NCBI RefSeq assembly: GCF_030345795.1
Contig: NZ_JAUALB010000001.1
Coordinates: 1,049,001 to 1,113,000 of the forward strand
Source of the DNA: Micromonospora sp. WMMA1363
Lineage (GTDB): Bacteria > Actinomycetota > Actinomycetes > Mycobacteriales > Micromonosporaceae
Direction of reading: 5' to 3'
DNA length: 64,000 nt
This document shows, piece after piece, positions 49,563 through 60,408 of this stretch. Position numbers and translations under genes: made by a program. The first letter of the stretch is position 1, and each line of letters opens with the position of its first letter. Under the pieces are notes generated by a model. It was not told the DNA's origin and searched no databases. It saw only the letters and a program-made list of their open reading frames with translations.

Positions 49563-50912
49563 TTACTCCTCTTCGCCGCGATAGGTGTAGAAATCCTCGA
49601 CGAACCGGCGGGCCAACCTCGGTACCCGGCTGGTGACGCCGAAGTAGCCCCGGGCTCCGAGCAGCGCCAGTCGGCCCACGACCGGCCGGTACATCCGGTC
49701 GTCGCCGCTGGTGCCGCTACGGTTCAACGAGTCGGCCACCCGGGCGAATCCGTACGGCACCATCGCCGACTCGTAGTCGGCGACCGCCTCCACCAGAGCC
49801 TTCTGCCCGGCAGCCGCGAGACGCAGCTGCCGGCAGAGCAGCGCGGCATCGCGCAGGGCGGTGATCGCGCCGACGCCACGGCCGGGTGTCATGGTGTGGA
49901 TGGCGTCGCCGAGCAGGGTGACGGTACTGCTTTTCCACGGTGGCACCGGCTCGCTGGTTGCCACCCTGATCGGCAGGGCGCTGTCGGGGTCGGCGCGGGC
50001 CAGCAGCTCCCGCAGCTGCGGGTGCCAGTTGCGGGTGAGGTCCAGGGCGACCCGGACCAGCTCCTCGCCCCGGCGCGTCAGGACGTCCGACGGGAACCGC
50101 CGGGCGGTGCTCCAGACGACCAGATTCACGTTGTCCCGGGTGCTGTCGTGGGTCCGTCCCGGCCAGCCTTCGAGCAGTGCCACGTCAGCCGGGTCGAGGC
50201 CTGGCTTGAGCGCGCCGGAGCGGTCCCACGGGAACTCCATGACGTGCAGGACGCCCATCATGCCGCCGGTGCCGAAGATGAGGGAGATGCCTTGCTCGAC
50301 ACGTTCGGGCAGCAGCGCCCGGACCTCGTCGGTCAGGGGGATCCGGGTGGCGATGTTGATGGTTCCCGCGTCCCGGGTGACGGCGTGCGGCAGGTACTGC
50401 CGGCGGACCGCCGATCCGGTGCCGTCGGCGGCCACCAGCAGGTCACCGCTGGCGCTGCTGCCGTCGGCGAAGTGCGCGGTGACGGTGCCGTCGTCGCGTT
50501 GTTCGTACCTGGTGAGGGTCCGGTCGAAGTGCACCACGTCCTCCAAGCCGGTGAGCAGGACCTGGCGCAGTGTCATCCGGGCGACGGACCGTTCGGTGTT
50601 GACCGGGTCGGTGTCCGGCCGCAGCGGGAAGGAGGCGGTCTGCCGCATCCGCTGCGTGATGACGTTGAAGTAGCGCGGAGAACGGGCACAGGTGGCCAGA
50701 TAGGTGCGGAACAGCTCCGGGGGAAGGCACTCGCGCAGCGCCCGACTGCCGGTCGGCCCGATGCCGACCCGGTAGCCCAGCAGGCCTTCACCGCGGGTCC
50801 GGTACCGCTCGTAGACGGCCACGCTGATTCCTGCCCGGCGAAGCCCCTGGGCCAGGCAGAGCCCGCCGGTGCCGGCGCCGATCACCAGCACGTGTGGTCC
50901 GTTGCGGGACAT
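49563..50912 (-). CDS. FAD-dependent aromatic-polyketide monooxygenase
   Basis: A 449-residue group A flavoprotein monooxygenase. The N-terminal dinucleotide-binding motif GAGTGGLCLAQGLRRAG is at about 12-28, the DG-type motif LLVAADGTGSAVRRQ near 160, and the second FAD motif VTLLGDAIHTMTPGRGVG near 330. It should hydroxylate or oxidise an aromatic ring or a lipid-like polyketide; the whiE clusters carry a hydroxylase at a comparable divergent position. It is 13 bp downstream of a TcmI-family cyclase gene in the same orientation, so the two form an operon opposite to the main polyketide operon. Confidence 0.9.
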   Translation of the reverse strand: MSRNGPHVLVIGAGTGGLCLAQGLRRAGISVAVYERYRTRGEGLLGYRVGIGPTGSRALRECLPPELFRTYLATCARSPRYFNVITQRMRQTASFPLRPDTDPVNTERSVARMTLRQVLLTGLEDVVHFDRTLTRYEQRDDGTVTAHFADGSSASGDLLVAADGTGSAVRRQYLPHAVTRDAGTINIATRIPLTDEVRALLPERVEQGISLIFGTGGMMGVLHVMEFPWDRSGALKPGLDPADVALLEGWPGRTHDSTRDNVNLVVWSTARRFPSDVLTRRGEELVRVALDLTRNWHPQLRELLARADPDSALPIRVATSEPVPPWKSSTVTLLGDAIHTMTPGRGVGAITALRDAALLCRQLRLAAAGQKALVEAVADYESAMVPYGFARVADSLNRSGTSGDDRMYRPVVGRLALLGARGYFGVTSRVPRLARRFVEDFYTYRGEEE

Positions 50913-50925
50913 GATCGCAGCCCCC

Positions 50926-51273
50926 TCAACCGGCCGGGTAGGGCGCGGCGGCGTCAGCGGCGTCCCAGCGGTAGAAACAGCCGGCGATCGCGTCGCGGGG
51001 CGAGCGCCAGGTTGGCAGGTACGGGGTGGTGTGCGCGGACAGTCGTTCGTTGACCTGTCGGTAGAGCGGGTGGTTCCGGGCGGTGGCGAGGGTGTCCGGG
51101 TCGACGTCCGCGGTCTCCATCAGGTGGACGCACAGGTCGTGCAGGCAGTACAGGGAGCGGTGCGTCACCCCGGTGAGGCTTGGCAACTCGGTGGCGTCGG
51201 ACTCGGTGAAGATCTGCGCCACCCGTCCCTCCGCGCCCGGGATGATTCTGCTGACGATCAGTAGACGGCTCAT
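50926..51273 (-). CDS. TcmI-family polyketide cyclase (copy 1)
   Basis: A 115-residue dimeric alpha-beta barrel cyclase of the TcmI family, which closes late rings of aromatic polyketides. It shows RLLIVSRIIPGAEGRVAQIF at the N-terminus, SDATELPSLTGVTHRSLYCL and the C-terminal YLPTWRSPRDAIAGCFYRW. GGAAGGAG lies 5 nt before the ATG at 51273. It is clearly homologous to the plus-strand cyclase at 52593 and the pair flanks the SARP gene. Confidence 0.9.
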   Translation of the reverse strand: MSRLLIVSRIIPGAEGRVAQIFTESDATELPSLTGVTHRSLYCLHDLCVHLMETADVDPDTLATARNHPLYRQVNERLSAHTTPYLPTWRSPRDAIAGCFYRWDAADAAAPYPAG

Positions 51274-51347
51274 GCGACTCCTTCCGCCGGTGGCGCCCGG
51301 GCCGCTGGGGCCGGGCCCTGTGGGTGCGCTCCACGCTGGCTGTGCGG

Positions 51348-51365
51348 CTGTCACCTGCCCGTCAC
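51348..51365. promoter_or_regulatory. Candidate second SARP site upstream of the cyclase-monooxygenase operon
   Basis: CTGTCAC (51348-51354), 4 nt, CCGTCAC (51359-51365): heptamers 11 bp apart sharing the GTCAC core with the stronger site at 52444-52505. An exact GTGACGC heptamer also lies at 51382-51388. The site is about 80 bp upstream of the minus-strand cyclase start. Confidence 0.35.
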
Positions 51366-51391
51366 GCACGTCCTGGTGGTGGTGACGCACG

Positions 51392-52192
51392 TCAGTGGGT
51401 GTGGCCGGCGGCCCGTTCGGCTGGGGGGCGGCGTGTCACGGTGTCCCGGCTGGCCTGCCGGATCGGTCCGAGCGTCTCGTGGAGCAGGGCGGTCATCGCG
51501 GTGGACGGTTCCAGCCGAAGTTCCCGTCGCAGCAGGTCCCGGTAGACGTAGAACGCGTGCATCGCCTCGAACGCGTTGCCCTCGGCGAGGTGGATGCGCA
51601 CGACCAGACGGTGGGGGGTCTCACGCAGCGGCTCGGCGGCCATCGCCTCCAGCGCCGCTTCGAGCGCCTCGCCGTGCCGGCCGGTCGCCAGGTAGCGGTT
51701 GGCCAGCCCTTCGAGCATGTGCAGGCGCAGCTGCCGTAGCCGCTCCCGCTCGGCCAGCACCCAGTCGTCGTACCAACCGGGGAGCAGGTCGTGGCGTCCG
51801 GCGGCGAGGGCGGCGGTGCTGCACGGGTCGCCGTCGCGAACCCGGGCGGCGGTCCCGACAAGCGCGTCGACGTCGATCCGGACCGCCGAGCCGAGTCGTA
51901 CCGTGTCGCTGTTGGTGCTCAGCGGGCAGCAGGGGTCCTGCCGCAGCCGCCAGAGGGCCGTGCGCAGCGAGGACAGTGCGCGCTCTTCGGGCGTGTCCGG
52001 CCACAGCAGCCCGGCGAGGTGGCTGCGGGTGGCTCCGGGGCGTAGGGCGACCAGCGCCAGGACGCGTTGCAGGCCGCGTGGCACCACCACCGGGGTGTCG
52101 CCGTGTAGCAGCCGGAACCCGCCCAGCAGGTGCAGCCGGATCGGGCTGCCGGTGCGGTCCCCGGTGGTCGGCCTGGACGGCTCAACGGCCAC
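51392..52192 (-). CDS. SARP-family pathway activator (OmpR-type wHTH + BTAD)
   Basis: A 266-residue Streptomyces antibiotic regulatory protein. Residues 17-110 form the winged helix (IRLHLLGGFRLLHGDTPVVV, then LLWPDTPEERALSSLRTALW), and about 115-255 the bacterial transcriptional activation domain (LLPGWYDDWVLAERERLRQL; LVVRIHLAEGNAFEAM; YRDLLRRELRLEPS). The frame is open to GTG 52339, but a strong promoter (TTGACT-N18-TAATCT) covers 52320-52349, so that start would not be transcribed; GTG at 52192 is chosen and gives typical SARP length. It should activate the polyketide genes through 11-bp-spaced heptamers at 52444-52505. Confidence 0.88.
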   Translation of the reverse strand: MAVEPSRPTTGDRTGSPIRLHLLGGFRLLHGDTPVVVPRGLQRVLALVALRPGATRSHLAGLLWPDTPEERALSSLRTALWRLRQDPCCPLSTNSDTVRLGSAVRIDVDALVGTAARVRDGDPCSTAALAAGRHDLLPGWYDDWVLAERERLRQLRLHMLEGLANRYLATGRHGEALEAALEAMAAEPLRETPHRLVVRIHLAEGNAFEAMHAFYVYRDLLRRELRLEPSTAMTALLHETLGPIRQASRDTVTRRPPAERAAGHTH

Positions 52193-52319
52193 GGCTGCAC
52201 CCCCTGCGGAAACGCTCGTTGGAGAGCCATCGACTGGTGTCCCGGCGCGCCCGCCCGTGAACCCGCTGGCGGGTCTGCGCGCTACGTCGCGCGCACGGTC
52301 GCCGAGCTGACCGTGGTGA

Positions 52320-52349
52320 AGATTAACAATCGTGTTCACTCTGAGTCAA
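52320..52349 (-). promoter_or_regulatory. Strong vegetative promoter of the SARP gene
   Basis: On the minus strand TTGACT (52349-52344), 18 nt, TAATCT (52325-52320), in an AT-rich stretch. Transcription would begin near 52313, leaving a leader of about 120 nt before GTG 52192. Confidence 0.65.
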
Positions 52350-52443
52350 TGTCTGGATCGGGATGTCGACAGCCACGAAACCCGTTCTGAACTGCCAATA
52401 TTCTGGTTCGTCGCGGATCGGCTCCACAGCGGATGCACAGCAA

Positions 52444-52505
52444 GCGTCAACGCAACGTCACCGAACCGTCGGGTTTGGTTCTGGCTGGTGACGCGGCGGT
52501 GACGC
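52444..52505. promoter_or_regulatory. SARP operator: 11-bp-periodic heptamer repeats
   Basis: On the plus strand GCGTCAA (52444), ACGTCAC (52455) and CCGTCGG (52466) recur every 11 bp. On the opposite strand two identical GCGTCAC heptamers (read as GTGACGC at 52488 and 52499 on plus) are again 11 bp apart. Heptamers spaced 4 bp apart are the classic SARP site. It lies in the 400-bp region between the SARP gene and the cyclase-carboxylase-PKS operon starting at 52593. No convincing -10 was found within the canonical 8 bp of the last repeat. Confidence 0.6.
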
Positions 52506-52592
52506 CGGTGCGGACATGGTGTTCACCAGTCGTCCGGCGCGGGTGGTGTCCGGCGTAACCGGTACCCGACGCCGTGGGGGGAGGCCCGATTC

Positions 52593-52925
52593 ATGGATCG
52601 TTCGTTGATCGTCGCGAAGGTCGATCCGAGCGCCGAGGTGCGCGTCGCGGAGATCTTCGCCGACTCTGACGCGACCGAGCTGCCCCATCTCGCCGGGGTC
52701 CGGCACCGGTCGCTCTACCGGCTGCACGACCTGTACGTACACCTGTTGGAGACCGAGCTGCCGGGGGAGAGCGCGGTGGCGGCGGCTCGTGGGCACCCGG
52801 AGTTCGCCCGGGTCAGCGCGCGGCTGCGTCCGTACGTGTCGCCGTATCTGCCGACCTGGCGGGAGCCCCGCGACGCGATGGCGCGCTGCTTCTACCGGTT
52901 CGACGCCCCCGGGGCGGGGTCATGA
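52593..52925 (+). CDS. TcmI-family polyketide cyclase (copy 2)
   Basis: A 110-residue homologue of the minus-strand cyclase, with RSLIVAKVDPSAEVRVAEIF, SDATELPHLAGVRHRSLYRL, HDLYVHLLE and YLPTWREPRDAMARCFYRF. It is the first gene of the main polyketide operon; its stop overlaps the accDA ATG (ATGA). A GGGGGGAGG lies upstream of the ATG. In pentangular-type pathways such proteins direct closure of the later rings. Confidence 0.9.
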   Translation: MDRSLIVAKVDPSAEVRVAEIFADSDATELPHLAGVRHRSLYRLHDLYVHLLETELPGESAVAAARGHPEFARVSARLRPYVSPYLPTWREPRDAMARCFYRFDAPGAGS

Positions 52926-54619
52926 CCGCCACGGCTCCCCGGGACGAGCAGCTCTGGACCCGCTGCGCCGGCTGCGCCACCCTGCTGTACCGCAAGCGGC
53001 TGCGCCGCAACCTTGACGTCTGCCCGGAGTGCGGCACGCACGCCCGGCTCGACGCGCCCGCGCGGCTGGCCCAGCTGGTCGACCCCGGGTCGTTCGCCGC
53101 CCTGCCGGACCGAGCCGCCGAAGTGGACCCGATCGGCTTCGTCGATGTGCTGCCGTACCCGCACCGCCTCGCCGCGGCGCGGGGCGACACCGGCCTGGCC
53201 GAGGCCGTCATCTGTGGCACCGCCAGGATCGCCGGGCATACCTGCGCCCTGGCGGTGATGGACTTCCGGTTCCTCGGTGGCAGCCTGGGCTGCGCGGTCG
53301 GGGAACTGATTACCCGCACCGCCGAGCGGGCGCTCGCCGAACGGGTTCCCCTGGTCCTGGTCACCGCCTCCGGCGGCGCACGGATGCAGGAGGGCGTCCT
53401 GTCGCTGATGCAGATGGCCACGGTCAGCCAGGCGATCGCCGCCCTGCGCGGAGCCGGCGTGCCGAGCGTCAGCATCCTGACCGACCCGACCTACGGTGGC
53501 GTGGCCGCGTCTTTCGCCACCAACACCGACGTGGTGCTCGCCGAGAGCGGCGCCCGGATGGGCTTCGCCGGACCCCGGGTGATCCGCCAGGTCACCGGAC
53601 GGGACCTGCCCGACGGCTTCCAAACCGCCGAGTTCCTGCTGCGGCACGGCCAGGTGGACATGGTGGTGCCGCGGCACGCGTTGCGGGGCCGGCTCGCGGC
53701 GCTGCTCGCCGTAGCCGGGCGGCGTTCCGGAGGGCCCCGGCCGGCGCAGCCGTCGGCGGATGTCGGGGCGGCCGGTGGCACCGGTCTGCCCCGAGGCGGT
53801 GCACGGGACGCCTGGGACACGGTCCGGCTGGCCCGGCACCCGGGTCGGCCAACCTCCCTTGACTACCTGGAGTCGGCGTTCGACGGCTTCGTCGAACTGC
53901 ACGGCGACCGGCTCGGCGGGGACTGCGCGGCGGTCGTCGGTGGTCTCGCCGAGCTGGGCGGCCGGCCGGTCATGGTGATCGGGCATCAGAAGGGGCACAC
54001 CACGGCCGAGCTGATGGCCCGCAACTTCGGGATGGCCAGCCCGGCCGGGCACCGCAAGGCGCTGCGTCTGATGAGGCTCGCGGCGCGGTGGGGCCTGCCC
54101 GTGGTCACGCTCGTCGACACGCCGGGCGCCGACCCGGCGGTGGACGCGGAGGAGCACGGCCAGGCGGCGGCGATCGCGGAGAACATTCTCGCCCTGGCCA
54201 CGCTCCCCACACCCGTGGTCGCGGTCATCACCGGCGAGGGTGGCAGCGGCGGTGCCCTCGCCCTCGCGGTCGCCGACCGGGTGCTGATGCTGGAACACGC
54301 CGTCTACTCGGTGATCAGTCCTGAGGGGTGCGCGGCGATCCTCTGGCCGGACCGCTCCGCGGCCCCGCAGGCGGCTCGCGCGTTGCGGCTGACCAGCGTG
54401 GACCTGCACCGCCTCGGGGTCGTCGACGCGTTGGTGCCCGAGCCGACCCCGGCCGCGCACCACGATCCGGCGGAGGCTGTGCGGGCGCTGCGGGAGGCGG
54501 TGCTGGCGCACCTGATACCGCTGCTTGACCTGCCCACCGGGACCCTGGTCCGGCAACGCCGGAACCGCTTCCGTCGCTACGGGGCCGCCCGTCTCGGCGT
54601 TCGGGCGGGCGCCCGGTGA
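52922..54619 (+). CDS. accDA: Acetyl-CoA carboxylase carboxyltransferase, fused beta-alpha (AccD-AccA)
   Basis: A 565-residue carboxyltransferase carrying both subunits in one chain. Residues 15-37 form the AccD zinc ribbon (Cys15, Cys18, Cys34, Cys37), followed by the beta crotonase domain (RVPLVLVTASGGARMQEGVL near 140; DPTYGGVAASFATN near 182). After a Gly/Pro-rich joint near 275 the AccA part follows (LDYLESAFDGFVELHGDR; VIGHQKGHTT; GEGGSGGALALAVAD). It transfers the carboxyl group from carboxybiotin to acetyl-CoA, giving malonyl-CoA for the adjacent PKS. ATGA overlap with the cyclase upstream, GTGA overlap with accB downstream. Confidence 0.94.
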   Translation: MTATAPRDEQLWTRCAGCATLLYRKRLRRNLDVCPECGTHARLDAPARLAQLVDPGSFAALPDRAAEVDPIGFVDVLPYPHRLAAARGDTGLAEAVICGTARIAGHTCALAVMDFRFLGGSLGCAVGELITRTAERALAERVPLVLVTASGGARMQEGVLSLMQMATVSQAIAALRGAGVPSVSILTDPTYGGVAASFATNTDVVLAESGARMGFAGPRVIRQVTGRDLPDGFQTAEFLLRHGQVDMVVPRHALRGRLAALLAVAGRRSGGPRPAQPSADVGAAGGTGLPRGGARDAWDTVRLARHPGRPTSLDYLESAFDGFVELHGDRLGGDCAAVVGGLAELGGRPVMVIGHQKGHTTAELMARNFGMASPAGHRKALRLMRLAARWGLPVVTLVDTPGADPAVDAEEHGQAAAIAENILALATLPTPVVAVITGEGGSGGALALAVADRVLMLEHAVYSVISPEGCAAILWPDRSAAPQAARALRLTSVDLHRLGVVDALVPEPTPAAHHDPAEAVRALREAVLAHLIPLLDLPTGTLVRQRRNRFRRYGAARLGVRAGAR

Positions 54620-55341
54620 CCGCCGGGGCGGTGCCGGCCAGGGCGCCGGCGACGAATGGCGACCCGGGCGGTGCGTCCGCCGCCAGCCGGCCGGCCGACA
54701 CCGGGGGGTCGGCCGACACCGGGACGATGGCGTCCGGCACCGCCGGTGCGGTCCGGCCTGGCGGTCCGCAAGAGTGCGGGACGCCGACGGCCGGCCACCC
54801 GGGGGTAGGAGACGAGTCGGACGCGGTCCAGGTTGGCGTTCGGGAAGCGGTCGACGACGCCGTGGTTCATCCGGCACCCGACGTGGTGGCCGGGTTGTGC
54901 CGGCAGGCGCGTGCTCTCGTCGCCGACCTGGACGGGCCGGTGCGGCGAGTCCTGCTGCGCAGCGGCGACGCGGTGCTGGAGGTGCAGTGGCATCCGCCGG
55001 TGGAGAGCGCCTGGTCGACCATGCCGCCGGCCGGGCCGCCACCACCGGTCCGGCCACCGGCCGAGGCTGCGGCGACCACCGCGCCGGTCGTTGCGCCGCC
55101 CCGGCACTCGGTGCGGTCGCCGATCGTCGGCACCTTCTACCGGGCGCCGGAGCCTGGCGCGGCGCCGTTCGTCGAGGTCGGGGACCGGGTCCACCCGGGC
55201 CAGGTCGTCGGCATCGTCGAGGCGATGAAGCTGATGAACGAGGTGACCGTGGACCGGCCCGGGCGGGTGACCGAGATCCTCGCCGACGACGGTCGACCGG
55301 TCGAGTACGACCAGCCGTTGCTCGCGCTGGACCCGGCCTGA
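54616..55341 (+). CDS. accB: Biotin carboxyl carrier protein (AccB)
   Basis: A 241-residue BCCP. The biotinyl domain is at the C-terminus with the biotin-attachment motif VEAMKLMNEVT (Lys near 206) and SPIVGTFYRAPEPG ahead of it. The N-terminal 65 residues are an unusually long Gly/Ala/Thr-rich disordered segment, followed by a helical region and a Pro/Ala hinge, longer than typical BCCP. GTG at 54616 overlaps the accDA stop by 4 bp; a start further inside the disordered region is possible. Confidence 0.92.
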   Translation: MTAGAVPARAPATNGDPGGASAASRPADTGGSADTGTMASGTAGAVRPGGPQECGTPTAGHPGVGDESDAVQVGVREAVDDAVVHPAPDVVAGLCRQARALVADLDGPVRRVLLRSGDAVLEVQWHPPVESAWSTMPPAGPPPPVRPPAEAAATTAPVVAPPRHSVRSPIVGTFYRAPEPGAAPFVEVGDRVHPGQVVGIVEAMKLMNEVTVDRPGRVTEILADDGRPVEYDQPLLALDPA

Positions 55342-55353
55342 AACGGAGGGGCG

Positions 55354-57836
<2,483 letters not shown>

Positions 57837-57840
<4 letters not shown>

Positions 57841-59108
57841 CCGGGCGCCGTTCGGTGGTGACCGGCGTCGGGGTGGTCGCCCCGGGTGGCGCCAGCCGGG
57901 ACCGGTTCTGGAAGGCGATCACCGAGGGGCGCACCGCGACCAGGCGGATCACCTTCTTCGACCCATCGCCGTTCCGTTCCCAGATCGCTGCCGAGTGCGA
58001 CTTCGACCCGGTGGCCGCCGGCCTCACCGAGGCGCAGTGCCGCCGCGCCGACCGGTACGTGCAGTTCGCGCTCGCCTGTGCCGCCGAGGCCGTCGGCGAC
58101 GCCGGCCTCGACCTCACCGACGCCGAGCGGGACCGCGCCGGCGTGGTGCTCGGCACCGCCGTGGGCGGGACGATGGCCCTGGAACGGGAGTACGTCACGG
58201 TCAGCGACGCCGGCCGCCACTGGCTGGTCGACCCTGCCCGCAGCAGCCGGTACCTCTACCAGGCGCTGGTGCCCAGCAGCCTCGCCGCCGACGTGGCCTG
58301 CCGGTACGGGCTGCACGGGCCGGCGCAGGTGGTGCCCACCGGTTGCACCTCCGGGATCGACGCCATCGGGTACGCCCACCAGCTCATCGTCGACGGTGAG
58401 GCCGACGTGGTGCTCGCCGGTGCCGCCGACTCGCCCATCTCCCCGGTCACCGTCGCCTCCTTCGACGCGATCAAGGCGACCACGCCGGACAACGACGACC
58501 CGGCGCACGCCTCCCGGCCGTTCGACGCCGACCGGCACGGGTTCGTCCTCGCCGAGGGCGCCGCCGTGCTGGTGTTGGAGGAGGCCGGGCACGCCCGGCG
58601 GCGCGGCGCGCACGTCTACTGCGAGGTCGCCGGGTACACCAGCCGCAGCAACGGCTACCACATGACCGGCCTGCGCCCCGACGGGCTGGAGATGGGGCTC
58701 GCCATCACCGCCGCCCTCAAGCAGAGCCGAATCCGCCCCGAGCAGGTTTCCTACATCAGCGCGCACGGCTCCGGCACGCGGCAGAACGACCGGCACGAGA
58801 CGGCCGCCTTCAAGCGTGCGCTCGGCGAGGCCGCCTACCGGGTGCCGGTCAGCTCGATCAAGTCGATGGTCGGGCACTCGCTCGGCGCGATCGGGTCGAT
58901 CGAGATGGCCGCCTGCGCGCTCGCCGTCGAGTTCGGTGTGGTGCCGCCGACCGCCAACTGGACCAGCCGCGACCCGGAATGCGACCTGGACTACGTGCCC
59001 AACGAGGCGCGCGAACTGCCGGTCGACGTGGCGCTGTCGGTGGGCAGCGGGTTCGGCGGTTTCCAGTCCGCCATGGTGTTCCGCCGGCTGTCGGCGGCGA
59101 CCCCGTGA
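57837..59108 (+). CDS. Type II PKS ketosynthase alpha (KS-alpha)
   Basis: A 423-residue ketosynthase. Catalytic Cys170 lies in [12 protein letters not shown], the two His residues in ISAHGSGT (near 310) and [10 protein letters not shown] (near 347), and the C-terminal [13 protein letters not shown] is typical. With the adjacent chain length factor it builds the poly-beta-ketone from malonyl units on the ACP. GTG at 57837 overlaps the cupin stop. At its 3' end the stop does not overlap the CLF start directly but a 23-codon frame. Confidence 0.95.
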
Positions 59109-59176
59109 CCGGCCCGGTCCGGCGCGACCGTCGCGCCGTCGCCGGTCCGGCCGACTGCCTGCCGGTGCCGCGGTGA
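59105..59176 (+). CDS. 23-codon mini-ORF bridging KS-alpha and CLF
   Basis: GTG at 59105 overlaps the KS-alpha stop (GTGA) and the frame ends at TGA 59174-59176, which overlaps the CLF GTG at 59173 (GTGA). The peptide [20 protein letters not shown] has no domain. A 7-bp hairpin GGCGCGA/TCGCGCC (59121-59137) lies inside it. It would keep ribosomes moving from KS-alpha to CLF, whose genes are normally directly coupled. Translation not proven. Confidence 0.4.
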   Translation: MTGPVRRDRRAVAGPADCLPVPR

Positions 59177-60408
59177 CCGGGCGGGCGGTGGTCACCGGGA
59201 TCGGAGTGGTCGCGCCGAGCGGCGTCGGTACGGACGCACACTGGCGGACAGTCCTCGCCGGTACCCGTCGCATCGGCCCGATCACCCTGTTCGACCCGAC
59301 CGGCTATCCGACCCGCCTCGGCGGTGAGGTAACCGGGTTCGACGCCGCGGCGCACGCCGACAACCGCCGGTTGGTGCAGACCGACCGATGGACCCACCTC
59401 GGGTTCGCCGCCACCCGGCTCGCCCTGGCCGACGCGGGACTGCCCGAGCGTGCTACCGACCCGTACGGCTACGCGGTTACCCTGGCCAGTTCCTCCGGTG
59501 GGAACCTGTTCGGACAGCGGGAGCTGCAACGACTGTGGGGCGGGCCCACCCGCACCGTCGGGGCGTACCAGTCGATCGCGTGGTTCTACGCGGCCAGCGT
59601 CGGCCAGCTCTCCATCCACCATCAGTTCAAGGGACCGTGCGGGGTGCTCGCCGCCGAGACCGCGGGTGGGCTGGACAGTCTGGCGCACGCCGCGCGGGCG
59701 ATCCGTCGAGGCACCCCGGTGGTGATCGCCGGGGCGACCGAATGCCCGCTGAGTCCGTACGCCCTCGTCTGTCAGCTGGCTTCCGGAATGCTCAGCGACG
59801 TCGCGGACCCGGAGCTGGCCTACCGCCCGTTCGACGTCGCCGCCAGTGGCTATCTGCCGGCTGAGGGCGGCGCGGTCTTCGTGGTGGAGGAACTGGGGCA
59901 CGCGCTGGCCCGCGGGGCCCGCGTCTACGGCGAGGTGATCGGGTGGGGCGCCACCCACGACGCCGTCCACACCGGACCGGACAGTACCGGCGACGCGGTG
60001 CAGTACGCCCGTGCGATGCGGCTGGCCCTGGACCGGGCGGGCGTCGGCGCCGACGCCGTGGACGTGGTGCTGCCCGACGCGCTCGGCGTCGCGGGGTACG
60101 ACCGCAGCGAAGCCGTCGCCCTGCGCTCCGCCTTCGGTGAACGGCCACCTCCGGTGACCACGCAGAAGCCGCTGACCGGCCGGGCCCACCAGGGTGGGGC
60201 GGCGTTGGACGTGGCGACCGCGCTGCTCGCCTTCGCGCACGACACGCTGCCGGCGTCCGCCGGCCCGCGGGACGTGGCGCCCGATTGTGAGCTGGACTTC
60301 CTGCGGGAGCAACGGCGGCCGGCCAACCGTGTCGCGTTGGTCTGCGCACGTGGCTTCGACGGTTTCAACAGCGCGCTGGTCCTGCGCGGGGCCGCGCCGG
60401 CGGCATGA
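59173..60408 (+). CDS. Type II PKS chain length factor (KS-beta)
   Basis: A 411-residue KS homologue without the catalytic Cys. The equivalent region reads LAAETAGGLDSL (159-170): where well-studied CLFs have Gln (AEQAGG), this protein has Thr163. The N-terminus RAVVTGIGVVAPSGVGTDAH and C-terminus VCARGFDGFNSALVL are normal for CLF. It pairs with KS-alpha and sets the chain length. GTG at 59173 is chosen by homology to the KS-alpha start and by its GTGA overlap with the mini-ORF. Confidence 0.93.
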   Translation: MTGRAVVTGIGVVAPSGVGTDAHWRTVLAGTRRIGPITLFDPTGYPTRLGGEVTGFDAAAHADNRRLVQTDRWTHLGFAATRLALADAGLPERATDPYGYAVTLASSSGGNLFGQRELQRLWGGPTRTVGAYQSIAWFYAASVGQLSIHHQFKGPCGVLAAETAGGLDSLAHAARAIRRGTPVVIAGATECPLSPYALVCQLASGMLSDVADPELAYRPFDVAASGYLPAEGGAVFVVEELGHALARGARVYGEVIGWGATHDAVHTGPDSTGDAVQYARAMRLALDRAGVGADAVDVVLPDALGVAGYDRSEAVALRSAFGERPPPVTTQKPLTGRAHQGGAALDVATALLAFAHDTLPASAGPRDVAPDCELDFLREQRRPANRVALVCARGFDGFNSALVLRGAAPAA

